Source: Symsagittifera roscoffensis
Taxonomy: Eukaryota; Xenacoelomorpha; Acoela; Convolutidae
Assembly: GCF_963678635.1 (NCBI RefSeq)
Contig: NC_087062.1
Coordinates: 55,436,363 to 55,500,362, forward strand
Length of the DNA stretch: 64,000 bases
Direction: 5' to 3'
Below, piece after piece: positions 43,820 to 53,975 of this stretch. Position numbers and translations under genes: made by a program. The notes beneath the pieces are model-generated. The model ran no database searches and was not told where the DNA came from. It saw nothing but the letters and a program-made list of their open reading frames with translations. Positions within the stretch are counted from its first letter, which is position 1, and each line of letters begins with the position of its first letter.

Positions 43820-45137
43820 ACAAATTCCCCACTTGAATCTGAATCCACCCCGCCTTAACCCTAAAAAGAAGAACCAATCAAAGAGAAGAAACCAAGCGCA
43901 GCCTACTCATACTTAAGCTAAATCATCTTGTGCTATTTCAGGCTAGATAGAAATAACAATATTAATTGATCCGCTCTGTTTAGTTAGTGAGCTCTGCCGA
44001 CGGCTTAAAATCAGAATGAGTCCAAATTTCTCTTCGCCGCTGTTCATGCTTGCTGTTTGTCATTTTTTGCTACCTTTTGACGCTTCCGCAATTACATTGC
44101 CTGCCGAGAAAGGCAGCCCAAAACAGTTACTTATCATTCGTGTAATAGATCCCAAAGTCGCTATACTAGATCAGGAAATTGGATGTTGGCGGTCCTATAA
44201 CCTGAGTTTGTCTCCTATATATTCATTCAATGTCTGATTTAGTCCAACTTTGCCCAATTCAAATTTTAATAGTAACAAAAATAGCTGAAATGATGTGAAA
44301 ATGGTATTAGAAATCAATTTTATTAGAAACCAATTGCATTCAAACCCTCAATAAGGTTACTTCGAGGAAGTCAAAATTGGGCGGAAACGCTCCACGCCAT
44401 AGTTCCTTGCTACTCTACGAAAGTGGTAATAACAAAAGTGCAAATTCAGTCAAGTGAATTATGTGGAACATTTTCCCGGATTATTTGTGAACGCCAATAT
44501 CTTTTATGATATGTTCGTATGAAATATCTGACCAAGTTCAAAGTTTGTACATAGATACTGAAAGTTCTAAATCGTTCTTTTTATTCTTGTTTATTAAAAC
44601 TAACCCTGTTTTGCTCTTCAATTGAAATCTTAGCTTGTTTAAATTCATGTTTTATAGTGTAAATTAATTTCATTTTTAAGTTAGATGATTTATGAATGTT
44701 TAATTGAAATGAAGTGTACTTATTTTTTGTAAATCCAAGTTCGAATAATTGAAGCGTTCCATTTAGTGAACAATGGAAAAATCGCTTTTTCCAAGCAGAA
44801 GCAAACCATGCACTCAAGTGTGGAAAACCATGCACTGGAGGGTGAAATTGATAAGTTTTTTCGATAGATCATTTATTTAGATTTTTCGAACACATCAGAA
44901 CCTATGAGTCACCCAATTTTGGAAAGAAATCTCTGAGATGACTTTTCTGATTTGGAAAGAAAAAATGACCTTTCTGATTGGCTGAGGTAAAATATATGCG
45001 TATTATTGCTGGCACACCCTCATAGGAATGTATGTAATTGGCGTCTTTAGAACAAATGTAGAGTCACTCAGCTGAAATGTAAGTAATTGTCGTAAAATAG
45101 TGAACTGGGAAAGATAGAATTTATGTCCCTGTTTCAG
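43820..45137. other. USP-LMF intergenic region
   Basis: 44016-44237 encodes 73 residues beginning MSPNFSSPLFMLAVCHFLLP, which resembles a signal peptide (cleavage possibly after DASA). It could be a small secreted protein or a first exon; there is no other support. The rest is AT-rich. The region ends with the acceptor TGTCCCTGTTTCAG at 45137, nine bases before the LMF ATG. Confidence 0.35.
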
Positions 45138-45146
45138 ATGTAGGCT

Positions 45147-46670
45147 ATGCTTCAGGAGGGACAAGTTGTCCTCTTCCTCATTGAGAGAGGCATTGCAGTG
45201 GTCAATCTGCTCGCATTTCTCTCCTTCTTCACCCAATGGAGGGGTCTCATTTCTTCCCACGGACTATCTCCCCTCAAACAGTTCCAAAAGAAAGTGCTTA
45301 AAGCATGTTGGGGGGAGGCCAAAGATAAAGGGAGTCCAAGAACGTGGAAAGAATGGATCGCAGTTTTTTGCACTGTGCCAAGTCTAACCTGGTTTTGCAA
45401 CGAGGACTGGTTCCTTGCTTTCCTTATTTACGCGGGAATCGGTTGTAGCGTTTTAGCGATCGTCAACTGTTACGCCAAATTATCATTTCTTGTCTGTGGA
45501 GTTTGTTACCTGTCTCTGAAATCGGTCGCGGAACCCTTCTTGAGTCTGCAAATGGACGGGAACCTAATCGAACTTGATTTTCTGTTCTGGCTTGGAACTC
45601 TCTTCGATTCGTTTTATCCTTTTGTTCAAATCATCACTTTGAGATTTCATGTGTTTCGCATCATGCTTGCATGTGGACTGGTCAAAATATTCGGTAGTGC
45701 GTGCTGGCGAGATTTCACAGCGATGTGTTACCATTACTACACACAGCCTTTGCCAAATCCGTTATCACCGATCTTTCATTTCTTACCTACTTGGTTTCAT
45801 AAGTTTAGTACAATCATGACCTTTTTCGTGGAAATTGGAGTCCCTTTTCTGTATTTCGGACCGGCTTGGGCAAGGTTGTTAGGCCTGCTGGCCTCGATGG
45901 GACTCCTGGTGATGATTAATATATCGGGTAACTATGGATTCCTTGGTCTGATGACAGTGTGTATAACACTCAGTCTGACAAACGATTCACATTGGCTGTT
46001 TTTCACGCCTGCAACAGTCCCACCAATCACTGTAATGCAACATATTATTGGTACACTTGGTATAGCTATAGTTCTTTTCTACAATTTTGTATGTCTTGCT
46101 CCTCTAATTCAGAGCTCAAAGTATATGGATCCTCCGTTTTTTCTAAATAAATGTCATCAGGCTCTTAAGCCGTTTCGAGTTACGAATTACTATGGAAAGT
46201 TTGGATCAATGCGAACCGAGAGATATGAACTGATTATTCTGGCAACATCAGATTGTCAAAATTGGAAAGAAATCGACTTCAAATACAAGCCGGGTAGAAT
46301 TACCAATCAGCCTAAATGGGTTCCGTTTGGTCATTTGCCAAGACTGGATTGGCGAACATGGTTCCTGCCGAGTTTGGCGGCGAAGAATCACGACCCACCC
46401 GATTGGTGGAGCAATTTGCTGCAGGGTATTCTGTCGAACAACAAGGAGATCCTATCACTACTGGATATGTTCAAGTATCCATTCACGAGTGAAGAGCGAC
46501 CAGTGAAGCTACGAACTGCCATCTTCAGGTACAATTTTGTACCGCCCATCAAGCACAAAGAAGATGGGAAGGGAGACGATGACGCTAAAAGTGATGCTCA
46601 GAAGGTTTTCTGGAAACGAGAGCTGATCGGATTCTTCGGCCATGAAGTAACTCGTACTGAAGACGATTGA
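45147..46670 (+). CDS. LMF1: lipase maturation factor (LMF1/LMF2 family)
   Basis: Single exon, 507 residues, somewhat shorter than human LMF1 (567) or LMF2 (707). The ATG at 45147 is the first in frame after the acceptor. Several membrane segments occupy about residues 8-300. The family core is plain: SLQMDGNLIELDFLFWL, HVFRIMLACGLVKIFGSACW, then YHYYTQPLPNPLSP and LPTWFHKFSTIMTFFVEI (LMF1: RCWRDLT, FHYETQPMPNP, WWFHRFE). The C-terminal lumenal domain shows the WKEIDFKYKPG and PRLDWRTWFLPS blocks that bind lipases. LMF is an ER membrane protein required for folding and dimer assembly of lipoprotein, hepatic and endothelial lipases. The RCWRDLT-like motif favours LMF1 over LMF2. ASF1 follows 300 bases downstream on the same strand. 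Confidence 0.92.
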   Translation: MLQEGQVVLFLIERGIAVVNLLAFLSFFTQWRGLISSHGLSPLKQFQKKVLKACWGEAKDKGSPRTWKEWIAVFCTVPSLTWFCNEDWFLAFLIYAGIGCSVLAIVNCYAKLSFLVCGVCYLSLKSVAEPFLSLQMDGNLIELDFLFWLGTLFDSFYPFVQIITLRFHVFRIMLACGLVKIFGSACWRDFTAMCYHYYTQPLPNPLSPIFHFLPTWFHKFSTIMTFFVEIGVPFLYFGPAWARLLGLLASMGLLVMINISGNYGFLGLMTVCITLSLTNDSHWLFFTPATVPPITVMQHIIGTLGIAIVLFYNFVCLAPLIQSSKYMDPPFFLNKCHQALKPFRVTNYYGKFGSMRTERYELIILATSDCQNWKEIDFKYKPGRITNQPKWVPFGHLPRLDWRTWFLPSLAAKNHDPPDWWSNLLQGILSNNKEILSLLDMFKYPFTSEERPVKLRTAIFRYNFVPPIKHKEDGKGDDDAKSDAQKVFWKRELIGFFGHEVTRTEDD

Positions 46671-46970
46671 TTGAAGATCATCTGAGTTTTGTCGTTTTTT
46701 TAAGATTCGCAATGCGAACGTGCAATTATTTCCTTCATATTGCTGCTAAATGTGCAATATAATTTCTCCCGAGTTATGCAATATAACAAAAATTATTTAA
46801 ATAATGAAAAGTTTCAAACAGCTTTTACACTTAAAATATCAATATGTATTAAATTATAGAGATATAAATTTAAATGCTAGTAAACGTAATTTTTTTGCCA
46901 ATTGAAAACATTGGACGTACAAAAATAGCGCACGGAAATTGAGTGTCAATATGTTTCGTTTCAGATCAAT
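46671..46970 (+). promoter_or_regulatory. LMF-ASF1 intercistronic region with splice acceptor
   Basis: Only 300 bases separate the LMF stop and the ASF1 ATG. I see ATTAAA (near 46848) but no AATAAA, and a strong acceptor (TGTTTCGTTTCAG, ending 46964) six bases before the ATG. This fits an operon-like pair resolved by trans-splicing, or a 5'UTR intron whose first exon is in or upstream of LMF. Confidence 0.4.
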
Positions 46971-49523
46971 ATGGTTAAAGGTGTGAATATCTGCGACGTG
47001 AAGGTGATGAACAACCCCGCCCCTTTCCTAGACCCATTCTCCTTCGAAATCACGTTTGCCTGCCACGAAGACTTACCGGATGGTATGTAATAATTGACTA
47101 TAACGCATTCTACTTTATTAGATTCTTATCAACGCACAATGATTTTAACGCAATTTTATGCCACGAGCTTAAACCAATTGAATAGATTGAATAGATGATG
47201 AGTTTCCTGCATGGATGACTTTGTGTAGACATTGAATGGAAGATCATCTACGTGGGATCTGCGGAGAGTGAGAAACTGGACCAGACCCTGGACAGTGTAC
47301 TGGTGGGTCCTGTGCCAGCCGGGAAGCACATGTTCACACTCGAGGTAGAATATCGAACCAATGTCACTGTTATTTTTGATCCCGAGCTAATTGAAACCGC
47401 AGTATGAGCTCTGTTATACAATTTTTGACAAAAGCAATGCTAAGAAAATTTCTTACTAGGAAACAATTTATGACGGACTCTGAAAGCCAAAGTTTTTTGC
47501 TTGATAGTTGGTATTATGAAGAGTTGATGAACGTAGTGAAAACTCTTATAATGGTCGTTATGATTTTTTTCAGGAACAGTCTTAGAATTTGTTGGCTCTA
47601 AAATGTGATTTTTTTTCCGCGTTTTGTCTGATTTTTTTTCTTCAATAAGTTTCTTTTATTAAATTGAAAGCAAGCTCCACAATCGAACAGCGAAGTTGTT
47701 AAGTCACGAAAAACGTGAGTTTAATCCAGTTTCAAACATGGATTTAGTTTTCAGATATTACCCGCGCAATAGAAAATTAACTATTGATTAATTTATCTGA
47801 AATTGGGTTAATTTTACCGAAAATCATAAATTGTTCTTGAAATTCAAAGAGCTTTAAGGCCATATTTTTCCTTTGAAATTTGAAAATTGAAGTTCTTTTG
47901 TTTTTAGCGTTTCTTGACTCTTTTCGGACTGCCTGTTGGCTATGTTTAAGAGTCGATGAACATGGTTAAGACTCGTATATAGGTGCTGATGACTTTTTTG
48001 TTTTCTTTTTTAGGAAAAGTCTCAAGTTTTGTTCACGCTCAAATTTGCTTTTTTGCGGTTTGACTCATGATTGTTTTTAAATTTTCTTCATTTAGTTTGT
48101 TGAAAGGAAGGAACATTCCACAATCGAACAGCAAAAGTGTCAAAAAAACGTGATCTACTTTGAAAGTTTTGAAAGTGGAATGTAATTTTCAGACTTCCCA
48201 GCGGAATAAAAAAATTTACCCTTCGATCCAGTTTTCTCAAATTGGGTTACTTGAGACAAAAAAGTGACAGTCATAAATTGTTCTAGAAATTCAAAGAGAG
48301 GCTCTTTTTCCTTTTCCCCCACCTCACACGACCATCAATTTTATGGTGTAACGAATGGTTTTCAAGGTTAATTATGGAGACCAAATATGTTTGACACAGC
48401 CCGCATGTCAATTTTTATAATAACGATCGGAAAATATGAACAGTAAATTTACTAGTAAAAAACTGCAGATGGGCGGAAAAGGAAAAAGAAATCAAAGAAC
48501 TTTAAAGACATATATTTGTTTCGACAATTTTTCAAAAAATATGTCATCCTTTTTTTTCTGTTTACTCACGTTCTTTGACTCTTTTCCAGCTCTCTGTTGG
48601 CTATGTTCTCAATAATTTTTTCTATGTTATACAACAAATTTTTTAGAATGAAGTTCCTTCCAATTTTGAATTGCATCTCTGGAGATACTCAGGCACTATC
48701 TGTTGGCTGTTCTTCTAAAGCCATGAATAATTGGTCGAAAAAGTAAGTGGGGGTGTATTAACAAATAAGGTGATTTGAGTTCATGTTGCAAGTTCATCCT
48801 TTTTTGAGCAATTGCATTCATTTGCTTTTCGTGGTCAGTTTAATTGTAGATACGATTTATCTAAAATTACTGTACTGTTAAGGTGCCTGGCCCTGACCCC
48901 AGCCGCATCCCAGACCAAGATGTGGTAGGCGTGACCATAGTTCTGATCACGTGCTCTTACCGTGAAAAAGAGTTCATCCGAGTGGGCTACTACGTGTCTA
49001 ACTCGTACAAGGAGCTGGAGTTGCACGAGAACCCGCCCGAAAAACCCAAATACGAACTAGTAAGTACCAAAAAAAAAGATATTCGGTCGAGTCTATGTTT
49101 TGACCTAATCAGCTTTTGGAATTCTATCGAGCTTCAAATTGTCGAAAGATGCCGGCTTATCTAAGGGAATATCAAGAAAAGTTGGTATTTCAAATGATGT
49201 ATTTACAGCTTGAACGAAACGTCTTGTCAACGAACGCTCGAGTTACACGCTTTGCAATTGACTGGGGAGACTCGGAAACGATTACAAGTGGACATGTGGC
49301 GAACGGAGAACAGTCAACAGTGAATAATGAAGAGGCTCAGAAAAACCTCGAGACTGATTTTGAGATCCAGAATAAGGAAAATAATCAGCAGCAATCGGCT
49401 GTCGAGTCTGCTAATGAAAAAGCCACCGGAAACGCCGAAAAAGATGCCCCGTCTGGTATCAAAGATAGTGTCGTAGAGACAATGGATACTAGTAATGCTG
49501 CAGCTGAAGCTGCAACTGCTTGA
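46971..49523 (+). CDS. ASF1: histone chaperone ASF1, 4 exons
   Basis: Exons 46971-47082, 47229-47344, 48883-49059 and 49209-49523; GT-AG introns, phases consistent, 720 nt, 239 residues. Residues 1-155 are the immunoglobulin-like core: [31 protein letters not shown], the [16 protein letters not shown] strand with Asp59 (equivalent to Asp54), [20 protein letters not shown] (Val94 region that binds histone H3), and [13 protein letters not shown]. The C-terminal tail is acidic, Glu/Ala/Asn-rich and poorly conserved, as usual. ASF1 carries H3-H4 dimers to CAF-1 and HIRA in the nucleus for replication-coupled and replication-independent nucleosome assembly. Intron 2 (1.5 kb) holds two copies of an interspersed repeat. 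Confidence 0.96.
47515..47790 (+). repeat. interspersed repeat, copy 1 (ASF1 intron 2)
   Basis: Shares blocks with 47935-48200 and 52215-52470: GAGTTGATGAACGTAGTGAAAACTC, TTTTTCAGGAACAGTCTTA, AAATTTGTTGGCTC-like, CTCCACAATCGAACAGCGAA and AAAAACGTGA, followed by TTTTCAG. Confidence 0.75.
47935..48200 (+). repeat. interspersed repeat, copy 2 (ASF1 intron 2)
   Basis: Same block order: GAGTCGATGAACATGGTTAAGACTC, TTTTTTAGGAAAAGTCTCA, TTGTTCACGCTCAAATTTGC, CACAATCGAACAGCAAAA and AAAAACGTGATC. It lies about 420 bases from copy 1 in direct orientation. Confidence 0.75.
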
Positions 49524-51132
49524 ACACTTTTGAACTAGAAATACTTTGGGTCCTTTAACTTATTCTACTCAGCACAAGTTTGCGTCGTTCGAACTGTTTA
49601 ATTGCGTTGTTCGAGCTGTTTTACCGACTTTTCACCAAATTCAACCCAGCATATTTGGGTATTTTCATTTCTCTTAATGAGATCCAGAGTTTTGGGCGGA
49701 ATAAGTCAAAAGACCCGACACTTTTTGCGAGGCAACTGTATTCTTGATTTTGAGAATAATTTGTCTTGATTCTGAGAGTAGATTGTGTCGCCTTAGTGAG
49801 TTGATTTGAGTTGTTTGTTTGAAATTTCGTTGTGTAATATGATAACTTTGACCTCCTTTCACTAGTAGCGTTTTTTTATTATTTTAAATTACTAATTGTA
49901 GCCTATTGTTATCTTAATTTTGGAATTGAATGTTGGCTTACGATTTTTAAAGTATGTTTGGCGCGTTTGTAATCAACTAAAAGATTTCTCAGTACAGAGA
50001 TTTAGTGAAATTGTTCAAACGTTCCGAACATTCACGCTGTCATTGCGGTAGTTAAATCTAAAAGGGCCTTAAACTAGCTTTTTTTATCAGAAATCTTAAA
50101 GATGGCTTTCAATGTTTCAAACCGCGCAGTCATTTCAGATTTTTTCCTCGCAAAATTATCAACCCCGAGAAAAATATGCCTAATGCTGTGTGGTGATATA
50201 TTATTGTACTGAAACATTTACAATCGAGTTAGCGGCAACAGTAATCATGATTACGCTTTCGATTAGCAAGCTTTATCAATCGGGAATATAGACCTGTTTG
50301 TATGTGTATCTGTTGTCGGCTCAGTTGTAACATTTTGGAATCGTTTTTTTTTTTGCCTCGCGCATTTTTTTAATTTTGTTTTTAGTGTTTGTCTTAATCC
50401 TATAATTTTTAATTTTACTTAACTTGAATTCGTATTTCCGTTTTTTGTTTCGGTAAAAAAAATTCCTCGGCTCAAAGTATTTCGGCCTATTTTTTTATTG
50501 ACATTAATGACTTATTTTTGGTTCGTTACAATGGAAACACATTTTTAACACTCAAGCTGGTTGTATTTTTACCAATCGGTTTGGTGAAATTTGTTCTTTT
50601 TCATTTGAGAAAAATTATTTCCATTCATTGGAAAAATTTTCAGTTTTTCTCAGAAATTTCTACTGGTTTTCAAAAAGTGTATAAATTGAAATATTTATAT
50701 CTCCCTCGGAAGAGCTAAATTTTTCAGTTTTGACCGTTTTGAGAACTTTTTTGACTTTTATCGACAACAAACTTCTCATATCTAATTTTGTGGATTTAAT
50801 GGAGATAACGAGTAGTGGGAAGCTCCCCTACCTTAGGGACCACTCACAATATTTTTACGCAAAAAGTTACCACTCTAAAAATTGACTCAAAAAGTTATGT
50901 CCCTCGGAAGTTTTGAATTTTTGACCATTTGTTTTTGAAAATTTTTCTGAAGAACTGCTCTAACAAATCTTGGATTTTGGGTGCAATTTTAATATCAGAT
51001 TGCGTGAATCCGCTCTGGATAAACGGCTACGCCCAATTTTTCACTCAAAGCAATGATTCTCGATAATGTCAAATTTTTGATTTGTTGATTGTTCTTTCTA
51101 AAAACCAAAACTTTTTGATGAAAAATCTGGCT
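49524..51132. other. 3' flank of ASF1, no gene recognised
   Basis: AT-rich. Holds partial copies of dispersed repeats: TACGCTTTCGATTAGCAAGC (50252-50271) and TGTTGTCGGCTCAGTTGTAACAT (50308-50330, SINE body). CCCTCGGAAG occurs at 50702 and 50912 in similar surroundings. Confidence 0.45.
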
Positions 51133-51487
51133 GTTGCGACTTAAGCACAGAAGATTCCCAAAACCGGGTTTCTTGATTGAACTTAACTTGAGGAATGGCA
51201 TGAGAGTTTTCGCGTAAAGTCAAAAAAAGTCTTTTCTTGCTAACTATCCTGCCAAATCTGATATCATAGGTTTAATAAAAAAAACAAATTCTGGAAATCC
51301 TTTTTTTAAAGTTTGCAATGCTCAGTTTGCTTGAGAAAGTTTTGACCTTCAAACAATTCAATATTTTGAAACTTAAACCGTTTTTGGAAGGACTTTTTTG
51401 ACTTTACGCGAAAACTCTCATGCCATTTCTCAAGTTACGTCGATTAAGAAACCTGGTTTTGGGAATCTTCTGTGCTTAAGTGGCAAC
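51133..51487. repeat. inverted repeat, ~98 bp arms
   Basis: The left arm 51133-51231 and right arm 51391-51487 are reverse complements with roughly nine in ten bases matching, including TTAAGCACAGAAGATTCCCAAAACC and GGCATGAGAGTTTTCGCGTAAAGTC. The spacer is about 160 bases. No coding frame spans it; it is probably a non-autonomous foldback/MITE or a hairpin-forming repeat. Confidence 0.88.
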
Positions 51488-52214
51488 CGTTGATTTTACC
51501 TCAAAAAGCTATGGTTTTTAAAAAGTCTTTTGTTCGTTTTTCTAGTACTTCTGACCGTTTTTTAAAAAAGAGTTTTATAATTTATATCACCAAATCTGAG
51601 ATCAAAAGTTCAATTTCAAGAACCGGTAGCAACAATTGTTCCTGCAGAAGTGGCAACTCCCTAATTTTTTGTAAAACAAAGGTTATCTCTGAAAACTGAT
51701 TTATTTCACAAATTTTTAATCATCTCACTTATTTTAGTAGAGAAACAAATAAATTTTCGGGCAAAGTCCAATTTTTGATATCACATTTTTTGTGCCACTT
51801 CGTTGTAGCAATTTCATTAAACACATGTCAAACACATACCACCAGTTTCAGCTGGGCCCTTAGGTAATTTTTATCGAGACATACAAAACTTTATGTTCAC
51901 CTAGTTTTTTCATAATTTATTTTTTTTCCGAGTTATCCTTTTCAATGTTTGTGTTCATGTTTCTTGTATCAAGCTCGGATAATTTTCTTATGGTTTTGCA
52001 AGTAAAATACTATTTTGATACCTACCTTTTTTTAAGTACCTTATTTGTGTTCAATTTGATTATCTGAAATTTAGTAATAATGTCTCAGTACCTCAGTGAA
52101 CTGCCTGAATTCTTGTCTGGCTTGCAGCAGAATGGGTCCGCCGCACTTTTTTGCAAGATCTGTTGCCGGTTCTTTTCCTCGGCTTTTTACAAGTTCAAGC
52201 AATCAATAGTTTTC
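51488..52214. other. AT-rich spacer, nothing recognised
   Basis: No ORF or element identified. Base composition and T-runs resemble the intronic DNA. Confidence 0.5.
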
Positions 52215-52470
52215 CAAGTAATAATTAGAAGTCAATGAAAGTAGTGCAGACTCTTTGATAGGTTGCGCTGGTTTTTTGTTTCTTTAGGAACAGTTTTAAA
52301 TTTCGTTCAGGCTCTAATTTGTTTATTGTAGCTGGACTTTTGATTTTTTTTTGATTTTCCAGTTCATTTCCTTTGTTAAAAGGATGGCAAACTCCACCAT
52401 CGAACAGAAAAAATGTTAAGCTCACAAAAAACGTGATCAACTTCTAGTTTCGAAAAATTTTTAATTTTCA
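52215..52470 (+). repeat. interspersed repeat, copy 3
   Basis: Blocks AAGTCAATGAAAGTAGTGCAGACTC, CTTTAGGAACAGTTTTAAATTTCG, GGCTCTAATTTG, CTCCACCATCGAACAGAAAA and AAAAAACGTGATCAA match the two copies in ASF1 intron 2, in the same orientation. Confidence 0.72.
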
Positions 52471-52792
52471 GATTTTTCAGCGAAAAAAAATGTTTATTTA
52501 ATTATTTTTTTTTGTACGAACAAGTTAATTTGTTAACATTATCCAGTGGTAAACTTACAAATCAAGCAGCAAACTTAAGTCCATCCAGGCTAGTTTTTAA
52601 TGCATACTAAAATGGTTAAATAAAAGGTAACTATAAGAGTCATATACATATATGATTTGAACTCTTCAATAATTTTTTTAAGCGTAACTTGTTCAAATAA
52701 AAAAAGTAAGTATTTATTAATTCCCATTTTACACTGGCTGTTTTCAGCTGTTTCAGGTGATTAATTTCATTTGTTTGCACATGTTTTAGGAA

Positions 52793-52992
52793 NNNNNNNN
52801 NNNNNNNNNNNNNNNNNNNNNNNNNNNNNNNNNNNNNNNNNNNNNNNNNNNNNNNNNNNNNNNNNNNNNNNNNNNNNNNNNNNNNNNNNNNNNNNNNNNN
52901 NNNNNNNNNNNNNNNNNNNNNNNNNNNNNNNNNNNNNNNNNNNNNNNNNNNNNNNNNNNNNNNNNNNNNNNNNNNNNNNNNNNNNNNNNNNN
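52793..52992. other. assembly gap (200 N)
   Basis: Exactly 200 undetermined bases, a conventional placeholder length, so the true distance between the flanks is unknown. Open frames drawn through it are artefacts. Confidence 0.98.
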
Positions 52993-53528
52993 ATTCAACT
53001 CTCCCATATAACTCATATTTAATTGTTATATAGTTTAGAAGCCAGTATTGGTTGAGCTATATTTCCGACTTTCGTTACGAAAATAAGGGAATATTTGTGC
53101 TCGGGGTGGGTTTTTTTCTTCAGACAAATTTCGACTTTTTAACTAGCCATTTTTGACAGAACTTTTTATACCATTCGAAAGGTATTGTTGTCTTGAGCTC
53201 AATTGTGAAAAAATATTTCAGCTGTGATCTTTTTTTGTAAAGTTATGAGGTTTTAAATATTGCCATTTGGGCCAATTTGGGACGATTAACGCGCGATATA
53301 TTTCGCGCATTAAAATGAAGCGGAGATTTATTCCGTCTTAGAAATTGTCCAAATTGGTTAAAAGAAGCTCATTTGCCATCATTGATTTGTTAAAATGAGC
53401 GAAATCTTTCTTTTTGCACTTTATATGGCGTGTGGGGTGATGATTTTCATAAAAAATTTCAAATTTTAGAAAAAAGTTTTCATTTTGTTTTATTACATTT
53501 AAAATTTTAATGTTATAACTGCCCCATA
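52993..53528. other. left flank of the complete Gypsy element
   Basis: AT-rich DNA with no gene. It is the interrupted partner of 60717 onward; the insertion target reads ATAAACCT here and continues with TAAAAGGCAG on the other side. Confidence 0.5.
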
Positions 53529-53533
53529 AACCT

Positions 53534-53791
53534 TGTGATATGTCTTGCGATATCGATTGAAAACAAGTTGTAATTCAATACTGTATTTTGGATATTGAAT
53601 TTAGGTTTTCTGTTTCTTTTGTTTTGGTGTTGTACTGAGAGATAGATCATTGTTAAGAAATCTGATCTCTCGCTTAATCTCAGTGTCATCACTTACGTAT
53701 GACCTTGAACATACCATAAAATAATAATTGAGCACCAAAGGTTAGCTGTACATACGTATATAAATACTGCTACTGCAGTAGCGGTATGACA
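53534..53791 (-). repeat. 3' LTR of Mag-like element
   Basis: 258 bp; in element sense TGTCATACCGC ... GACATATCACA. It contains TATATAAAT-like sequence on the + strand near 53758-53766 and GAGAGATCAGATTTC in element sense. Matches 60454-60711 except at one base. Confidence 0.96.
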
Positions 53792-53810
53792 CGCCCCCCT
53801 CGGTGGAAGA
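53792..53810 (-). promoter_or_regulatory. polypurine tract next to 3' LTR
   Basis: Element-sense sequence CCACCGAGGGGGGCG directly abuts the 3' LTR. A purine run at this place primes plus-strand DNA synthesis in LTR retroelements. Confidence 0.75.
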
Positions 53811-53975
53811 AATAAATTATACAACATCAGTAGGATATTTTATTTAAAAAGAGTTTTAATTTGCTCAGTTCAAAAGGAAGTCTCTTTGGAGAAGTGACGA
53901 GTTTCGATTACGTATTTTTTTTCAGTTTTCCTACAGCTCTATTTCCCAACTCGGGTTCCAATCTACTCCCTCGTC

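Noticed and set aside
45166-45387. Continuation of the USP gene into the acceptor at 45137
   Set aside because: The frame that would result has no USP similarity, and the real last exon (AYVLFYEL) is at 43732-43819.
52771-53022. Open frames across the N block
   Set aside because: They consist of undetermined bases; the gap carries no information.
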